Positions 38,283 to 46,896 of a stretch of 64,000 nt of DNA are shown piece by piece. The stretch spans positions 2,650,501 to 2,714,500 of the forward strand of contig NZ_CP075189.1 in NCBI RefSeq assembly GCF_020510565.1, in the 5' to 3' direction. How positions within the stretch are numbered: position 1 is the stretch's first letter; every line of letters starts with the position of its first letter. Under the pieces are notes generated by a model, which searched no databases, had not been told where the DNA came from, and saw only the letters and a program-made list of their open reading frames with translations. This stretch comes from Ferribacterium limneticum. GTDB lineage: Bacteria > Pseudomonadota > Gammaproteobacteria > Burkholderiales > Rhodocyclaceae. The translations under genes were made by a program, and so were the position numbers.

Positions 38283-38588
38283 TCAATAGTCGGAGATGGG
38301 GTCGTTGAACACGTCTGACGCGATCGGCATAGAAATCGCAGGGCTGGCTGACCGCACAACAGCGTCACCGTTGGTGGGCGATATCGGGTACTGACGCGGA
38401 AAAGCCCTCGCCGTAGCCAGGCTCATTTGTCCAATGGCACCTTCACGCGCCAAGAGCCGCAGCCGATTGATCCGTTTCGTCCCTTTCTTGAAACGGATCA
38501 GGTCATCGTAAAGCTGAGAGTCGTCCGCGCGGTCCAGCTCAAACAGCATGCGGATCGTCTCGTGCACCGGAATCGTCTTCTCGCTCAT
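38283..38588 (-). CDS. Probable partner protein of the ParM-like ATPase
   Basis: 101 residues from ATG 38588, which overlaps the stop of the ParM-like gene (ATGA). Begins MSEKTIPVHETIRMLFELDR; the first 60 residues are helical and charged, the tail (FPRQYPISPTNGDAVVRSAS...) is flexible. Small genes in this place next to StbA/ParM ATPases usually encode the DNA-binding adaptor. No direct motif match, so function is by context. Confidence 0.5.
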   Translation of the reverse strand: MSEKTIPVHETIRMLFELDRADDSQLYDDLIRFKKGTKRINRLRLLAREGAIGQMSLATARAFPRQYPISPTNGDAVVRSASPAISMPIASDVFNDPISDY

Positions 38589-39616
38589 CACGCACCTACC
38601 TGGTCCACAGTGCTGGAGCCACTGAAGAGCTTGTCCACGTGATTCATGCCGGCGATCTGGAAACCCCGGACGTTGGCATGCAGGGGATCCTTCACTTCCA
38701 GGATGCGGTGCTTCGGAAAGGCCTCTTTCACCGCCTTCTTGAACAGATATGCGCCGCCGCCGACCAGGATAATGTTCTGGAAGCTGTAGCTCGCCTCAAT
38801 CCAACGCATCATGGACGACACGGCCTGCTGGGCGATGGAATGGGCTATGGGCATGGCCCGCGAGATGTCGTAGGGCTTCTGGTAGATCACCGGGTTTTTG
38901 CCGGTGCGGAGCGCCACGTCGATGGCCTCGATATCGTTGTAGGGCGTACCGATGTCGTGCCCAACCTCTGCGGCAATGGCTTGCAGGATGTCGAAGATGC
39001 CCCGGTTCACCGAATGGCTCTTGTTCTGCACCAGACGCATCCCCCGAGCCACCAGCCAGTCGAAGGTACGAGAACCCGGGTCCAGGATCAAGCTCTGCTC
39101 TAGTTCGATGCTGCACATCTTCCCGTGCTGTACGGCAAAATCGACCAAGGCTCCCTGCGGTTGCGCGACAGCCAAGGCCTGGCGAACCACGACGCTCTTG
39201 CCATTTCCAATGCCGTGCGTCCCGATTATCGCCTTCTCAAGGGCGGCTTTCTTGGTAGTAAGCACAGCCACGGGTAACCCCACGACCAGCAGGTCGATGA
39301 CAGGCTGCTTCATGAAGGCCAATGCCCCTCTCAGCAACGCCATGTACTCCGGCGTCTCGGTGTAACGATCATGCATCTGAGTAGCACGGAAGGTGTCCGC
39401 GGCCAGTTCGACCTCGGGACCGACCTCATAGAACAGGCCGTTGATCGGAATCGCCACCGTCTTACGCCGCTCGTAGCCGGACTGACCGGAATGCTCGCGC
39501 ATGGTCGGATAAGCGACCGAAGGGAAACTGGCACAGCGGATATCACCGCCGGCCACGCTGCTGATGTATTTGGTGTTGCCAAACCCAACATCCACCGCTC
39601 TGACGACATAGTCCAT
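38588..39616 (-). CDS. ParM/StbA actin-like plasmid segregation ATPase (PRTRC protein D-like)
   Basis: 342 residues from ATG 39616 with TGGAG 6 bp before. The actin-like phosphate-1 loop is AVDVGFGNTKYI; VGLPVAVLTTKK, ILDPGSRTFDWLV (phosphate-2) and IILVGGGAYLFKKAVKEAF (adenosine motif) follow in actin order. Such ATPases polymerise to push replicated plasmids or ICEs apart. The sequence suits the protein D member of PRTRC systems, but the ParB- and ThiF-like members are not in the window. It marks this block as plasmid/ICE-derived. Confidence 0.75.
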   Translation of the reverse strand: MDYVVRAVDVGFGNTKYISSVAGGDIRCASFPSVAYPTMREHSGQSGYERRKTVAIPINGLFYEVGPEVELAADTFRATQMHDRYTETPEYMALLRGALAFMKQPVIDLLVVGLPVAVLTTKKAALEKAIIGTHGIGNGKSVVVRQALAVAQPQGALVDFAVQHGKMCSIELEQSLILDPGSRTFDWLVARGMRLVQNKSHSVNRGIFDILQAIAAEVGHDIGTPYNDIEAIDVALRTGKNPVIYQKPYDISRAMPIAHSIAQQAVSSMMRWIEASYSFQNIILVGGGAYLFKKAVKEAFPKHRILEVKDPLHANVRGFQIAGMNHVDKLFSGSSTVDQVGA

Positions 39617-40784
39617 GTGAGACTCCAATAATAGGTTTCAACGGCTAGCATCGGTATCCCGACGCGGCCAGCCCACGCGAAAACCATCTTGTTTTGCCCA
39701 GCTATCGCAATCAGCCTCGACCGCATTCGAATTCCAGTCGACCTGGGATGCGATGAACATAGAGTTCCTGCGCCGAGCATCAAAACGCCTTCCGCTTCGT
39801 CCTACGGTCTCACTGGATCAGGATGCGTCAAGGGCACATTTCCAGCTATTTCCCTACGGTCCTGAGCGAAGTGGAGTCGAAACCTTCACGGTGGTAACCA
39901 GAGGCCGAAAAAACGCCCGTCAAGCCCTGATTCCGCCTCACTCCAATCGTCACTTGAAAAATAAATTCACCCTGAGTTTCAATTTCAAGTGCCATCCGCA
40001 AGCCCCTACATTCCTGGTGTTTCGGCAGGTCTGCCCATTGACCTACTCTCGCTCAAGGTGTGAACTACAGGCTCCCGAGGCCATCCAGGCCTGCTCCATC
40101 GCGGAGCGAAAGGCGTTGCGGTCGTTACCCGCCTCTTCAGCCCCGACCTTGAGTCGGGTTGGCATGGCCCCCGAGGCCATGCTCGAAGCCGCTCTACCCG
40201 TAGTGCAACGCCAGACTTTGCCGGCAGCTTCCTGTCGGACGCCCCTCGAGGGCATGTCTCGCGTTCGGTTTAACTGGCCGGCACCCGATGCCGCACCCCT
40301 GTTCCCGTCATTGTTCGAGCATGCGCACTGCGCAGCACACGTCGTGTGGCCCCCATGGGCTCCGCGTGTGAAGCCGCTCGTACGTCTGTACTGCCCTGGG
40401 CTTTCGGTCGGGGGTGGCCCCATGCAGATGGATGACGCTACGAATCGAGGACTGATCACCCTGTAGCGCAAGGCGAGACCTTCGCGCCGATGCTGTCCCC
40501 GCCTTCGAGGCGAGGCTGCATCACCCACCCCGTCGAACGCAGAAATGCGGAAGCGGACAGATCACCGTTTCATTTTTAAGGCCGACCGAGCCGGAGAGCG
40601 CATGAGGTGCGACACCGGTAAACCCTGGGTAGGCATGGCGTGCTCGTGGTCGCACGCCGTCCCGAAAAGATCGACCACGCCTTACGGACGCGACGGAATC
40701 TGCGTCCGCATTGAACCGACAGATTCCATCCAATACATCTGCTGTGGGCTGACGGGACAGCGCATGGCGACAAGGAGATTTGCT
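39617..40784. other. 1.2-kb spacer between ParM-like and integrase genes without a supported gene
   Basis: Two overlapping open frames (39753-40466 forward, 40043-40528 reverse) have high-Arg/Pro compositions and no domain pattern. The stretch probably holds the regulatory regions of both flanking genes, or a degenerate segment. No origin-like iterons were seen. Confidence 0.4.
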
Positions 40785-41990
40785 ATGTCAACTTCTACTT
40801 TCACCAACACTTCCCGCTTGCGTCGCCGGGTCCAAGGCGCCACTGGCTCGGGCCCAACCACTCACCAGCCGGCACGTCGCCAAGAGTGGGCCTCTCTCTC
40901 ACCCGCCGAGATACTGGCCCACTATCGTCCGGGCAAAGCGGACCCCTTACAGGTACTCAACGTCCTGCTGGAGTTGTTCAACACGCAGCACACCGCCCTC
41001 GACAAGACGGTCTCCCACAAAACGCGGCAGGAACGTGCCGACTTCCTGCGACGATTCTTCCGCGATCTCAAGTTGAAGGCCAATTTCGCCACCATGCCTG
41101 ATCCCCGCAATCTCGGTGATCGGCACATCCGGGCAATTGTTGCCGTGTGGCGCGAGGAGAAACTCGCTCCGTCGACGATCCAGACCTACCTGAGTTTTTT
41201 GCGAGGACTGGCGCTATGGATAGGCAAGCCTGGTTTTATCCATCCTCCAGCCTACTACGGCCTCACACTCAGGGAATACCAGCGCGACGAAAACGCCCAG
41301 CGTGACAAGAGCTGGACGGCTGCCGGCATCGACATCGATACCGTGATTGAACAGACCATAGCATTCGACCGCTACGTCGGCGCGTCCTTGGGTTTGATCC
41401 GGGTGTTCGGCCTGCGCCGCAAGGAAGCGGTGATGCTTCGCCCGCACTTATCCACTGTGCCGTTCGAAACCACAGGCCTGCCACCCGAGGAAAGAGAGGC
41501 CGACCACTATCTGCGGATCAAGGCAGGTGCGAAAGGAGGACGACTGCGTTTTGTGCCACTGGATACCGAGCAACGGATTGCTGCTCTGAAGTTTGCACAG
41601 GCTGTCGTTCAGGGAGTGGATTCGCACCTGGGGGATCCCCGCCACAGCCTGAAACGCAACCTGCGGCGCTTCGATTACGTGATGGACAAGTTCGGCATCA
41701 CGGCAGATGGACTGGGTGCCACCGCGCACGGGCTGCGCCATGAAGCGATGATCGATCACTACACGAACAAGGCTGGCGGGGAACCTCCGGTACGAGGTGG
41801 CGGTGATGTGCCGCGCGCGGAAGATGCGACGGCAAGACTCTCGGCCGCGCGGCTGGCCGGACACAACCGGGCCAGGGCATCGGGAGCTTATTTGGGTGGG
41901 CTGCTCGCCCGGAAGGCGGTGCCAAGTGCACAACTGCAAACGGAGGCACCGGACACATCCGGCGATGAGGATTTTCTCGAAGGGCGTTGA
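40785..41990 (+). CDS. Tyrosine-family site-specific integrase
   Basis: 401 residues from ATG 40785, with AAGGAG 8 bp before. An N-terminal SAM-like core-binding domain (HIRAIVAVWREEKLAPSTIQ) leads to the catalytic domain. Active-site residues are all visible: Arg211 in FGLRRKEA, Lys250 in GAKGGRLR, His315 and Arg318 in AHGLRHEA, His360 in LAGHNR, and Tyr369 in ASGAYLGG. It should cut and rejoin DNA at its own att sites. The alternative upstream start would add a low-complexity leader. Neighbours are of plasmid/ICE type. Confidence 0.82.
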   Translation: MSTSTFTNTSRLRRRVQGATGSGPTTHQPARRQEWASLSPAEILAHYRPGKADPLQVLNVLLELFNTQHTALDKTVSHKTRQERADFLRRFFRDLKLKANFATMPDPRNLGDRHIRAIVAVWREEKLAPSTIQTYLSFLRGLALWIGKPGFIHPPAYYGLTLREYQRDENAQRDKSWTAAGIDIDTVIEQTIAFDRYVGASLGLIRVFGLRRKEAVMLRPHLSTVPFETTGLPPEEREADHYLRIKAGAKGGRLRFVPLDTEQRIAALKFAQAVVQGVDSHLGDPRHSLKRNLRRFDYVMDKFGITADGLGATAHGLRHEAMIDHYTNKAGGEPPVRGGGDVPRAEDATARLSAARLAGHNRARASGAYLGGLLARKAVPSAQLQTEAPDTSGDEDFLEGR

Positions 41991-42057
41991 GTTCGAACCT
42001 GTACCCGGCCCACTCAAGAAAATGGGGCCAATGCGCCCCCCGTGTTTACCCCGTCGA

Positions 42058-42267
42058 TCACGGTCGCATTCCCATGCGGCCGCGCAGTCCCTCGCGGTAG
42101 AGCACGGCTCCGATGTGGCAGAGAAGCGCTTGATCATCCTCGGAAAGAACGAGGCCATCCATCCAGGTGGCAAGCTGCACAATGGCCTCGTCGATGGCTT
42201 CTGCGCTGCCGCTGATGTCCAGCAGTTCGGCATGAGCCTCGAACTGCTTGATAATGGGGTGATCCAT
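42058..42267 (-). CDS. Small acidic protein of unknown function
   Basis: 69 residues (MDHPIIKQFEAHAELLDISG...), with GGAGG 7 bp before the ATG. Helical and acidic, with ending RGRMGMRP. Typical of accessory genes on integrative elements; lies between the integrase (opposite strand) and the RES toxin gene. Confidence 0.55.
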   Translation of the reverse strand: MDHPIIKQFEAHAELLDISGSAEAIDEAIVQLATWMDGLVLSEDDQALLCHIGAVLYREGLRGRMGMRP

Positions 42268-42434
42268 AATCCGGCCTCCGCTTTCCGTGGAATGGAGACC
42301 ATCATAGTACCCATCGCTCAGAAAATCATATCGCTCAGGATGAAACGAAAGGAGCCCCCCGTTTCAGACGTCTGGTCGCCAGAGAATTAGCCAGATTCCA
42401 GAACTTGATTGATTGCCTGCTATGCAATGGCCCG

Positions 42435-43082
42435 TCAGTCGGCCTCGATTCCAGCACGCAAGGCCGCCGCCACAATAGCCTGCCGAAGCGCGTTGTTGAG
42501 CCGCAACGGAAGACCAATCCGTGTTCCCGTGAACACCGTCCCCACGCGGTCACCGAACAGTACGACGGCGCGATCCCGATCCCGTTGGCGCGACATCCAG
42601 ACCAGGCCGTCCACATCGGCACATTGGCGATGAATCGCCTCGGCCCAACGTGTCGTATCCGGATAATCTCGGGCTGGGCTCGCAATCAGCTCCGCGTTGG
42701 GTACCGTGAGACGATGCAAGCCATCGGTCGTCAGGTCGACGAGACGCAGAGACCTCCGGAAAACCAGTTGACCGTGTCCACGTTCGGCGAAATCGTCGAG
42801 ATCGACAAACTTGACCGGAGCGTCGATCGGCACGTTGTGGAATACCGTCTCGAAAATCGCGCAGTCAAGAGTCGATCCACCGTAAAGGTAGGGCACTACC
42901 CTGCCGTGCAGGTCGCGAATGGGTGCGAACCGGGCCGGGTTGCGGAGCCCCCCCGCCCCGTCCACGCCCGGATTGAAGCTCTCTGGTGGATAGGCCGTGT
43001 CATGGATCACATGAATCACCTCACCGGCCGGCCAGTCCTCAAAGAGGGGATCAAGCTGCAGGTACGGGGAACGGCATGTCAC
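42435..43082 (-). CDS. RES-domain toxin (NAD+-targeting)
   Basis: 215 residues. RES family landmarks: GGLRNPARFAPIRD (Arg51), VPYLYGGSTLDCAIFETVFH (Tyr67, Glu78) and the later DLTTDGLHRL region. RES toxins degrade NAD+ by phosphorolysis or hydrolysis when not neutralised. The start overlaps the end of the Xre/MbcA-like antitoxin gene (ATGA, 43082-43079), the standard res-xre layout with the antitoxin first. Probably maintains the element in the genome. Confidence 0.82.
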   Translation of the reverse strand: MTCRSPYLQLDPLFEDWPAGEVIHVIHDTAYPPESFNPGVDGAGGLRNPARFAPIRDLHGRVVPYLYGGSTLDCAIFETVFHNVPIDAPVKFVDLDDFAERGHGQLVFRRSLRLVDLTTDGLHRLTVPNAELIASPARDYPDTTRWAEAIHRQCADVDGLVWMSRQRDRDRAVVLFGDRVGTVFTGTRIGLPLRLNNALRQAIVAAALRAGIEAD

Positions 43083-43654
43083 GCGGCGCTTCCGGCAGCA
43101 TCATGCCGGGCCGCGCCAATGACCGCCTCCGGATCGGAAAGAAGCATGACGACCGGACGCGCACTGCCGGGCAGCCAGCCGTTGTTCGAGGTGAACCACA
43201 GCGCCAGCTTCCACGGGGCCTTGCGCTCACCGAATGCAGCCAGCACGCTCTGCACCGCCTTGATCGGCTTGTGGTCCGCAAACTGGAAGGCCGGGTAGAC
43301 GTCACGCTCGCGGGCACTCTTGTCAGGGTGCGGCACCGCGAACACCTGTCGGCGCTTGCGCCAGTTGTCGGCGAGCGTACTACGGCTGGCAGCGATAGAA
43401 CGGTTCGCGTCGGCCAACTGCTCGGCCGAGAAGTAGTCGAACTCGTTGAGCACGGCGGCATGGCGCGCGGCCAGACGCTGGGCCATCTGGATATCCACTG
43501 CCGAAGGGGCCAGCATCTGTGCTGCCATGAAGCCAAGCATTTCTTCCAGACGACGTTCCCGCACATTCGCCGTCTTTTCCAGCAGGAGACGTCCGAGCAG
43601 GGGCATCATCCCTTCCAGCACACGGGATACGGCCTCATCCTTCACGCCAATCAA
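43079..43654 (-). CDS. Xre/MbcA/ParS-type antitoxin of RES toxin
   Basis: 191 residues from TTG 43654, with AGGAG 10 bp upstream; GTG 43645 is an alternative. A central helix-turn-helix-like part (VLNEFDYFSAEQLADANRSI) precedes the toxin-binding domain typical of RES antitoxins: YPAFQFADHKPIKAVQSVLA and WKLALWFTSNNGWLPGSARP, ending LLSDPEAVIGAARHDA. It would bind RES and repress the shared promoter. Confidence 0.78.
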   Translation of the reverse strand: MIGVKDEAVSRVLEGMMPLLGRLLLEKTANVRERRLEEMLGFMAAQMLAPSAVDIQMAQRLAARHAAVLNEFDYFSAEQLADANRSIAASRSTLADNWRKRRQVFAVPHPDKSARERDVYPAFQFADHKPIKAVQSVLAAFGERKAPWKLALWFTSNNGWLPGSARPVVMLLSDPEAVIGAARHDAAGSAA

Positions 43655-43968
43655 ATAGGTGTGCTCCTACTTGCCGCCCGTCGACTGTGGGCAAGACTGA
43701 AAAGACAGGACATCACCGGAGAAAGCGACCTGGGTAACGGTATTAGACATGATCATCAGCCAATTGAACCAATTGACCTTATTCTGTAAAACAAAGTCCA
43801 TTTGGTCAAACCTAACCCCTCCCAGGATTGCATTACTGCTGAAATGGCCAGGGGCTGCCGTTATTGGTTCTTCGTGTATCAACAACTAACAGATTTCCTG
43901 CGCGGAAGACTTTCACCAAGCAGGCTTGCGAATTATGATCAGCCTTTCGTAAATTTCACTTTCGAACT
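43655..43968. other. Spacer between RES/Xre module and ihfA-like gene
   Basis: Holds the upstream region of both divergent units. A short minus-strand frame (MSNTVTQVAFSGDVLSFQSC..., ending TGGK near 43667) could be a remnant or small peptide gene, with no strong ribosome site. Composition is AT-richer than the genes. Confidence 0.35.
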
Positions 43969-44286
43969 ATGACCCTCACCAAAGCAGACCTCGCTGAACT
44001 ACTCGTCGACGGCGTTGGCCTCAACCACCGGGAGGCCAAGGAGATGGTTGAGGGATTTTTCAAAGAGATCTCGGATTGCCTGGAGCGTCATGAAGAAGTG
44101 AAACTCGCCGGCTTCGGCGTATTCAATACTCGTAGAAAAGCCGCGCGGCCAGGGCGCAACCCCAAAACGGGGGAAGAAACACCCATCTCCGCTCGTCGCG
44201 TCGTGACCTTTCATCCCAGTGGTAGCCTCAAAGACTCAGTGGAGGCCAGTCCTCATCTATCCCTCGATGAAGCGAAAGCTGCCTGA
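43969..44286 (+). CDS. Integration host factor alpha-like DNA-bending protein
   Basis: 105 residues. DNABII family: [40 protein letters not shown] (start of the beta arm) and [20 protein letters not shown] with the conserved arm-tip proline region. The NPKTGEE form fits IHF-alpha more than HU. The core ihfA normally lies with pheT; this one is on the acquired block next to an integrase and so is probably an element-encoded copy that assists recombination. A terminator follows. Confidence 0.85.
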   Translation: MTLTKADLAELLVDGVGLNHREAKEMVEGFFKEISDCLERHEEVKLAGFGVFNTRRKAARPGRNPKTGEETPISARRVVTFHPSGSLKDSVEASPHLSLDEAKAA

Positions 44287-44354
44287 ATACAGGCAAGTAA
44301 GTATCTCCCGGCAGGGCCGGGCTTTAATTGGTGAGCCGCTCAAAGCGGCTATGT

Positions 44355-44381
44355 GGGGTCGCTAACGCGGCCCCTGTTTTT
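44355..44381 (+). terminator. Intrinsic terminator of the ihfA-like gene
   Basis: GGGGTCGC (44355-44362), TAAC loop, GCGGCCCC (44367-44374), then TG and five T. It ends the transcript 68 bp after the stop. Confidence 0.8.
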
Positions 44382-44703
44382 GGGCACCACCTGTCGGTTG
44401 CCGTTCAACGCCCCAGGTTCAGTTAATCCAGTCGCTCACACGAAGCCCATGTCTAAAATGTATTCGACTCATGCTTTCTAGCACCTGGGAATATGAACCC
44501 CAAGCACATTGCCTGACTCAGCAATATGCCGAATAGCGATCTCCGCTGACTCAAAACTCAACTATCAGAAATAGACATTAACTACCTGAATTCATGGATT
44601 TAGGTGAAGACGATAATCTACAAACAAAGCCCGCATTGATGGGTTTTTTTGTTCTGATATATCTTGCCCTCCAACGCTGGACGCGACATTAGTCTATACG
44701 CAT
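44382..44703. other. Spacer with a bidirectional terminator at 44626-44650
   Basis: AAAGCCC (44626-44632) and GGGTTTT (44641-44647) pair around an 8-base loop, with T-runs on both strands. It would end the REC-GGDEF-EAL transcript coming from the right. No gene was seen in the remaining bases, which mark the shift from acquired to core sequence. Confidence 0.5.
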
Positions 44704-46893
44704 CTAGGTTATTGACTGAACCATCAGCCGCATATCCGACCTCAAAAACTCGATCAACTGCCGGGACGGCAGGGGCCGGCTGAAGAAATAGCCCTGCATT
44801 TCGTTGCAGCCAAGTTGCCGGAGGATGGCGACCTGCTGCTCGGTTTCGACGCCTTCGACGATCACATGCAGATTGAAGTTTTTGGCAATCCCGACAATCG
44901 CCTGAATGATGGCGAACGAGTCGTGAGAGGTTCTCAGGTCGCGCACGAATGACTGGTCGATCTTGATCCGGCTGACCGAAAAGCGGCGCAGGTAATTGAG
45001 CGACGAATAGCGGGTGCCGAAATCGTCGATCGAAATATGGACGCCGGTGCTGCGCAGATGTTTGACGCGCGCCACGATGTTCTCGGCGTCCTTCATGAGC
45101 AGGCTTTCGGTAATTTCGATCTCGAGCGATTCGGGCGCGATACGGAATTCGTCGAGGGGGAGGCGAATTCGCTCGAGGAGGTCGATGCGGTCGAATTCCC
45201 GGGCCGAAAGATTGACGCCCAGTCGGAGGTCGCCGAATCCTTGCTCCTTGAGGTACGCCAACTGGGCACAGGCTTCGCGCAGCACCCAGTCGCTGATGGT
45301 GATGATCAGTCCCGTCTCTTCGGCGATGGGAATGAAGAGATCCGGGCTGATCATGCCGGCGCTCGGATGGTGCCAGCGAATCAGGGCCTCAACCCCGACA
45401 ATCTTGCCCAGTGCTGCATTGATTTGCGGCTGGTAGTGCAATTCGAACTGATTGCCTTCCTTGACCGCTTTGCGCAGGTCGTTTTCCAGTGACAGGCGAT
45501 CGAGGTGAGCCGTGTGCATATCCGGCTGGAAAGCCAGAGCGCCGTTTTTCCCCTGATCCTTCACTTTGTACATTGCCATGTCGGCGCAGCGAATCAGATC
45601 TTCGGCACTGGTGCTGTTGTCAGGGTAGACGGCGATGCCAATACTGGTCGTCGCCAAAAACTGGGTTTCGCCCAGCACGAACGGTTTGCGCAGTTCGGCG
45701 AGAATTTTCTCGGCAACGACGTGGACGTCTTCGTTATTGCTGATGTTGGGCAGCAAGGCCGTAAATTCGTCACCACCCTGCCGCGCCAGGGTGTCACCTG
45801 TGCGCAAACAACTGCGGACGCGCGCGGCAAATTTTCGGAGCAGTTGATCACCGATCTGGTGACCATAGCTGTCGTTGACCAGCTTGAATCGATCGATGTC
45901 CAGAAACATGACCGCGAGTTTCTCTTTGCGCCGTGATGCCTGTGCAATGGCCATCTCGAGGCGATCGACAAACAGTATTCGATTGGGCAGCTTGGTCAGC
46001 AGGTCATGAAATGCCTGGAAGGTGATCGTTTCTTCGGCTTTCTTGCGTTCCGAAATGTCGCGCGCCACGCCTGAGGTGCCGAGGAACGCATCTGACGATA
46101 GGCTCGGTGCACCTTCATAGACGCCCTGTGAGCTCAGGATGGCTGTCATGACCGGCCCGCCGCCAGCGCGCGGCATGGCGGGCTTGCGTTTGAAGCGCAC
46201 TTCAAGATTGCTCGTCGCGCGTTCGCCGACTCGCCTTTCGTTGAAGGCGTATTGGACATGCTCGTGGTCGCGTGGATCGACGATCCGGGTGTAGTTTTGC
46301 CCGACCAGTTCTTCCGGTGCATAGCCCAGCAAGCTGCTGACGCGCCCGTTGATGAAGGTGAATCGGCCTTCGCGATCAAGCGTAAAGATCAGGTCGGGCG
46401 ACTGCTCGACGAGGAAGCGGTGCAATTGCTCGGAATGCTGGAGCTGGGTCGAGACGACAGCGAGTTCCTGGTCGCGGTGTCGATTGGCCAGGGCGCGGTC
46501 AACGGCCAGGATCATGTCGTTCGGATCGCAATCCTTGCGCAGGAATTCGAAGGCCCGGTGGCGCAGCGCGTGAATCGCCGAGTTGATCGACTTGTCCGCA
46601 CTGAAAACGATGACCGATGTGTCGATCTTGTGCGAGGTCATCCACTCCATGATCTCGAAGCCCGAGATGTCCGGCAGCCGCAAATCGAGGATGACTAGGT
46701 CTGTCTTGCCTTCCTTGAGCTTGGCAATGGCCTCCTGCCCGGTGCTGGCTTCGCTAATTGAGCGCTGCTCGCCGGCCAGCAATTCCTTGTAGGCGAGCCG
46801 AAAGCGCGGCTCATCGTCGACGATCAGAATATTCTGCTGCGACCGAATAGCGGGAACCCTGGCCAACTCATACAGTGCGGTGATGGCGTTCAT
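44704..46893 (-). CDS. REC-PAS-GGDEF-EAL response regulator (c-di-GMP turnover)
   Basis: 729 residues. Receiver domain (20-140) with phospho-acceptor Asp70 in LVILDLRLPD; PAS (about 160-295: DLIFTLDREGRFTFINGRVS); GGDEF domain with an intact RQGGDEF active site; EAL domain with VEALIRWHH, NLSAREF and SIDDFGTRYSSLNYL. Both the diguanylate cyclase and phosphodiesterase centres look complete, so the net activity depends on the signal. Starts 3 bp after the HDOD-histidine kinase gene, so the kinase probably phosphorylates this protein. Confidence 0.88.
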   Translation of the reverse strand: MNAITALYELARVPAIRSQQNILIVDDEPRFRLAYKELLAGEQRSISEASTGQEAIAKLKEGKTDLVILDLRLPDISGFEIMEWMTSHKIDTSVIVFSADKSINSAIHALRHRAFEFLRKDCDPNDMILAVDRALANRHRDQELAVVSTQLQHSEQLHRFLVEQSPDLIFTLDREGRFTFINGRVSSLLGYAPEELVGQNYTRIVDPRDHEHVQYAFNERRVGERATSNLEVRFKRKPAMPRAGGGPVMTAILSSQGVYEGAPSLSSDAFLGTSGVARDISERKKAEETITFQAFHDLLTKLPNRILFVDRLEMAIAQASRRKEKLAVMFLDIDRFKLVNDSYGHQIGDQLLRKFAARVRSCLRTGDTLARQGGDEFTALLPNISNNEDVHVVAEKILAELRKPFVLGETQFLATTSIGIAVYPDNSTSAEDLIRCADMAMYKVKDQGKNGALAFQPDMHTAHLDRLSLENDLRKAVKEGNQFELHYQPQINAALGKIVGVEALIRWHHPSAGMISPDLFIPIAEETGLIITISDWVLREACAQLAYLKEQGFGDLRLGVNLSAREFDRIDLLERIRLPLDEFRIAPESLEIEITESLLMKDAENIVARVKHLRSTGVHISIDDFGTRYSSLNYLRRFSVSRIKIDQSFVRDLRTSHDSFAIIQAIVGIAKNFNLHVIVEGVETEQQVAILRQLGCNEMQGYFFSRPLPSRQLIEFLRSDMRLMVQSIT

Positions 46894-46896
46894 GCA

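Noticed and set aside
39753..40466. Possible 237-residue gene
   Set aside because: Composition is unlike a folded protein, no ribosome site, and a reverse frame overlaps it.
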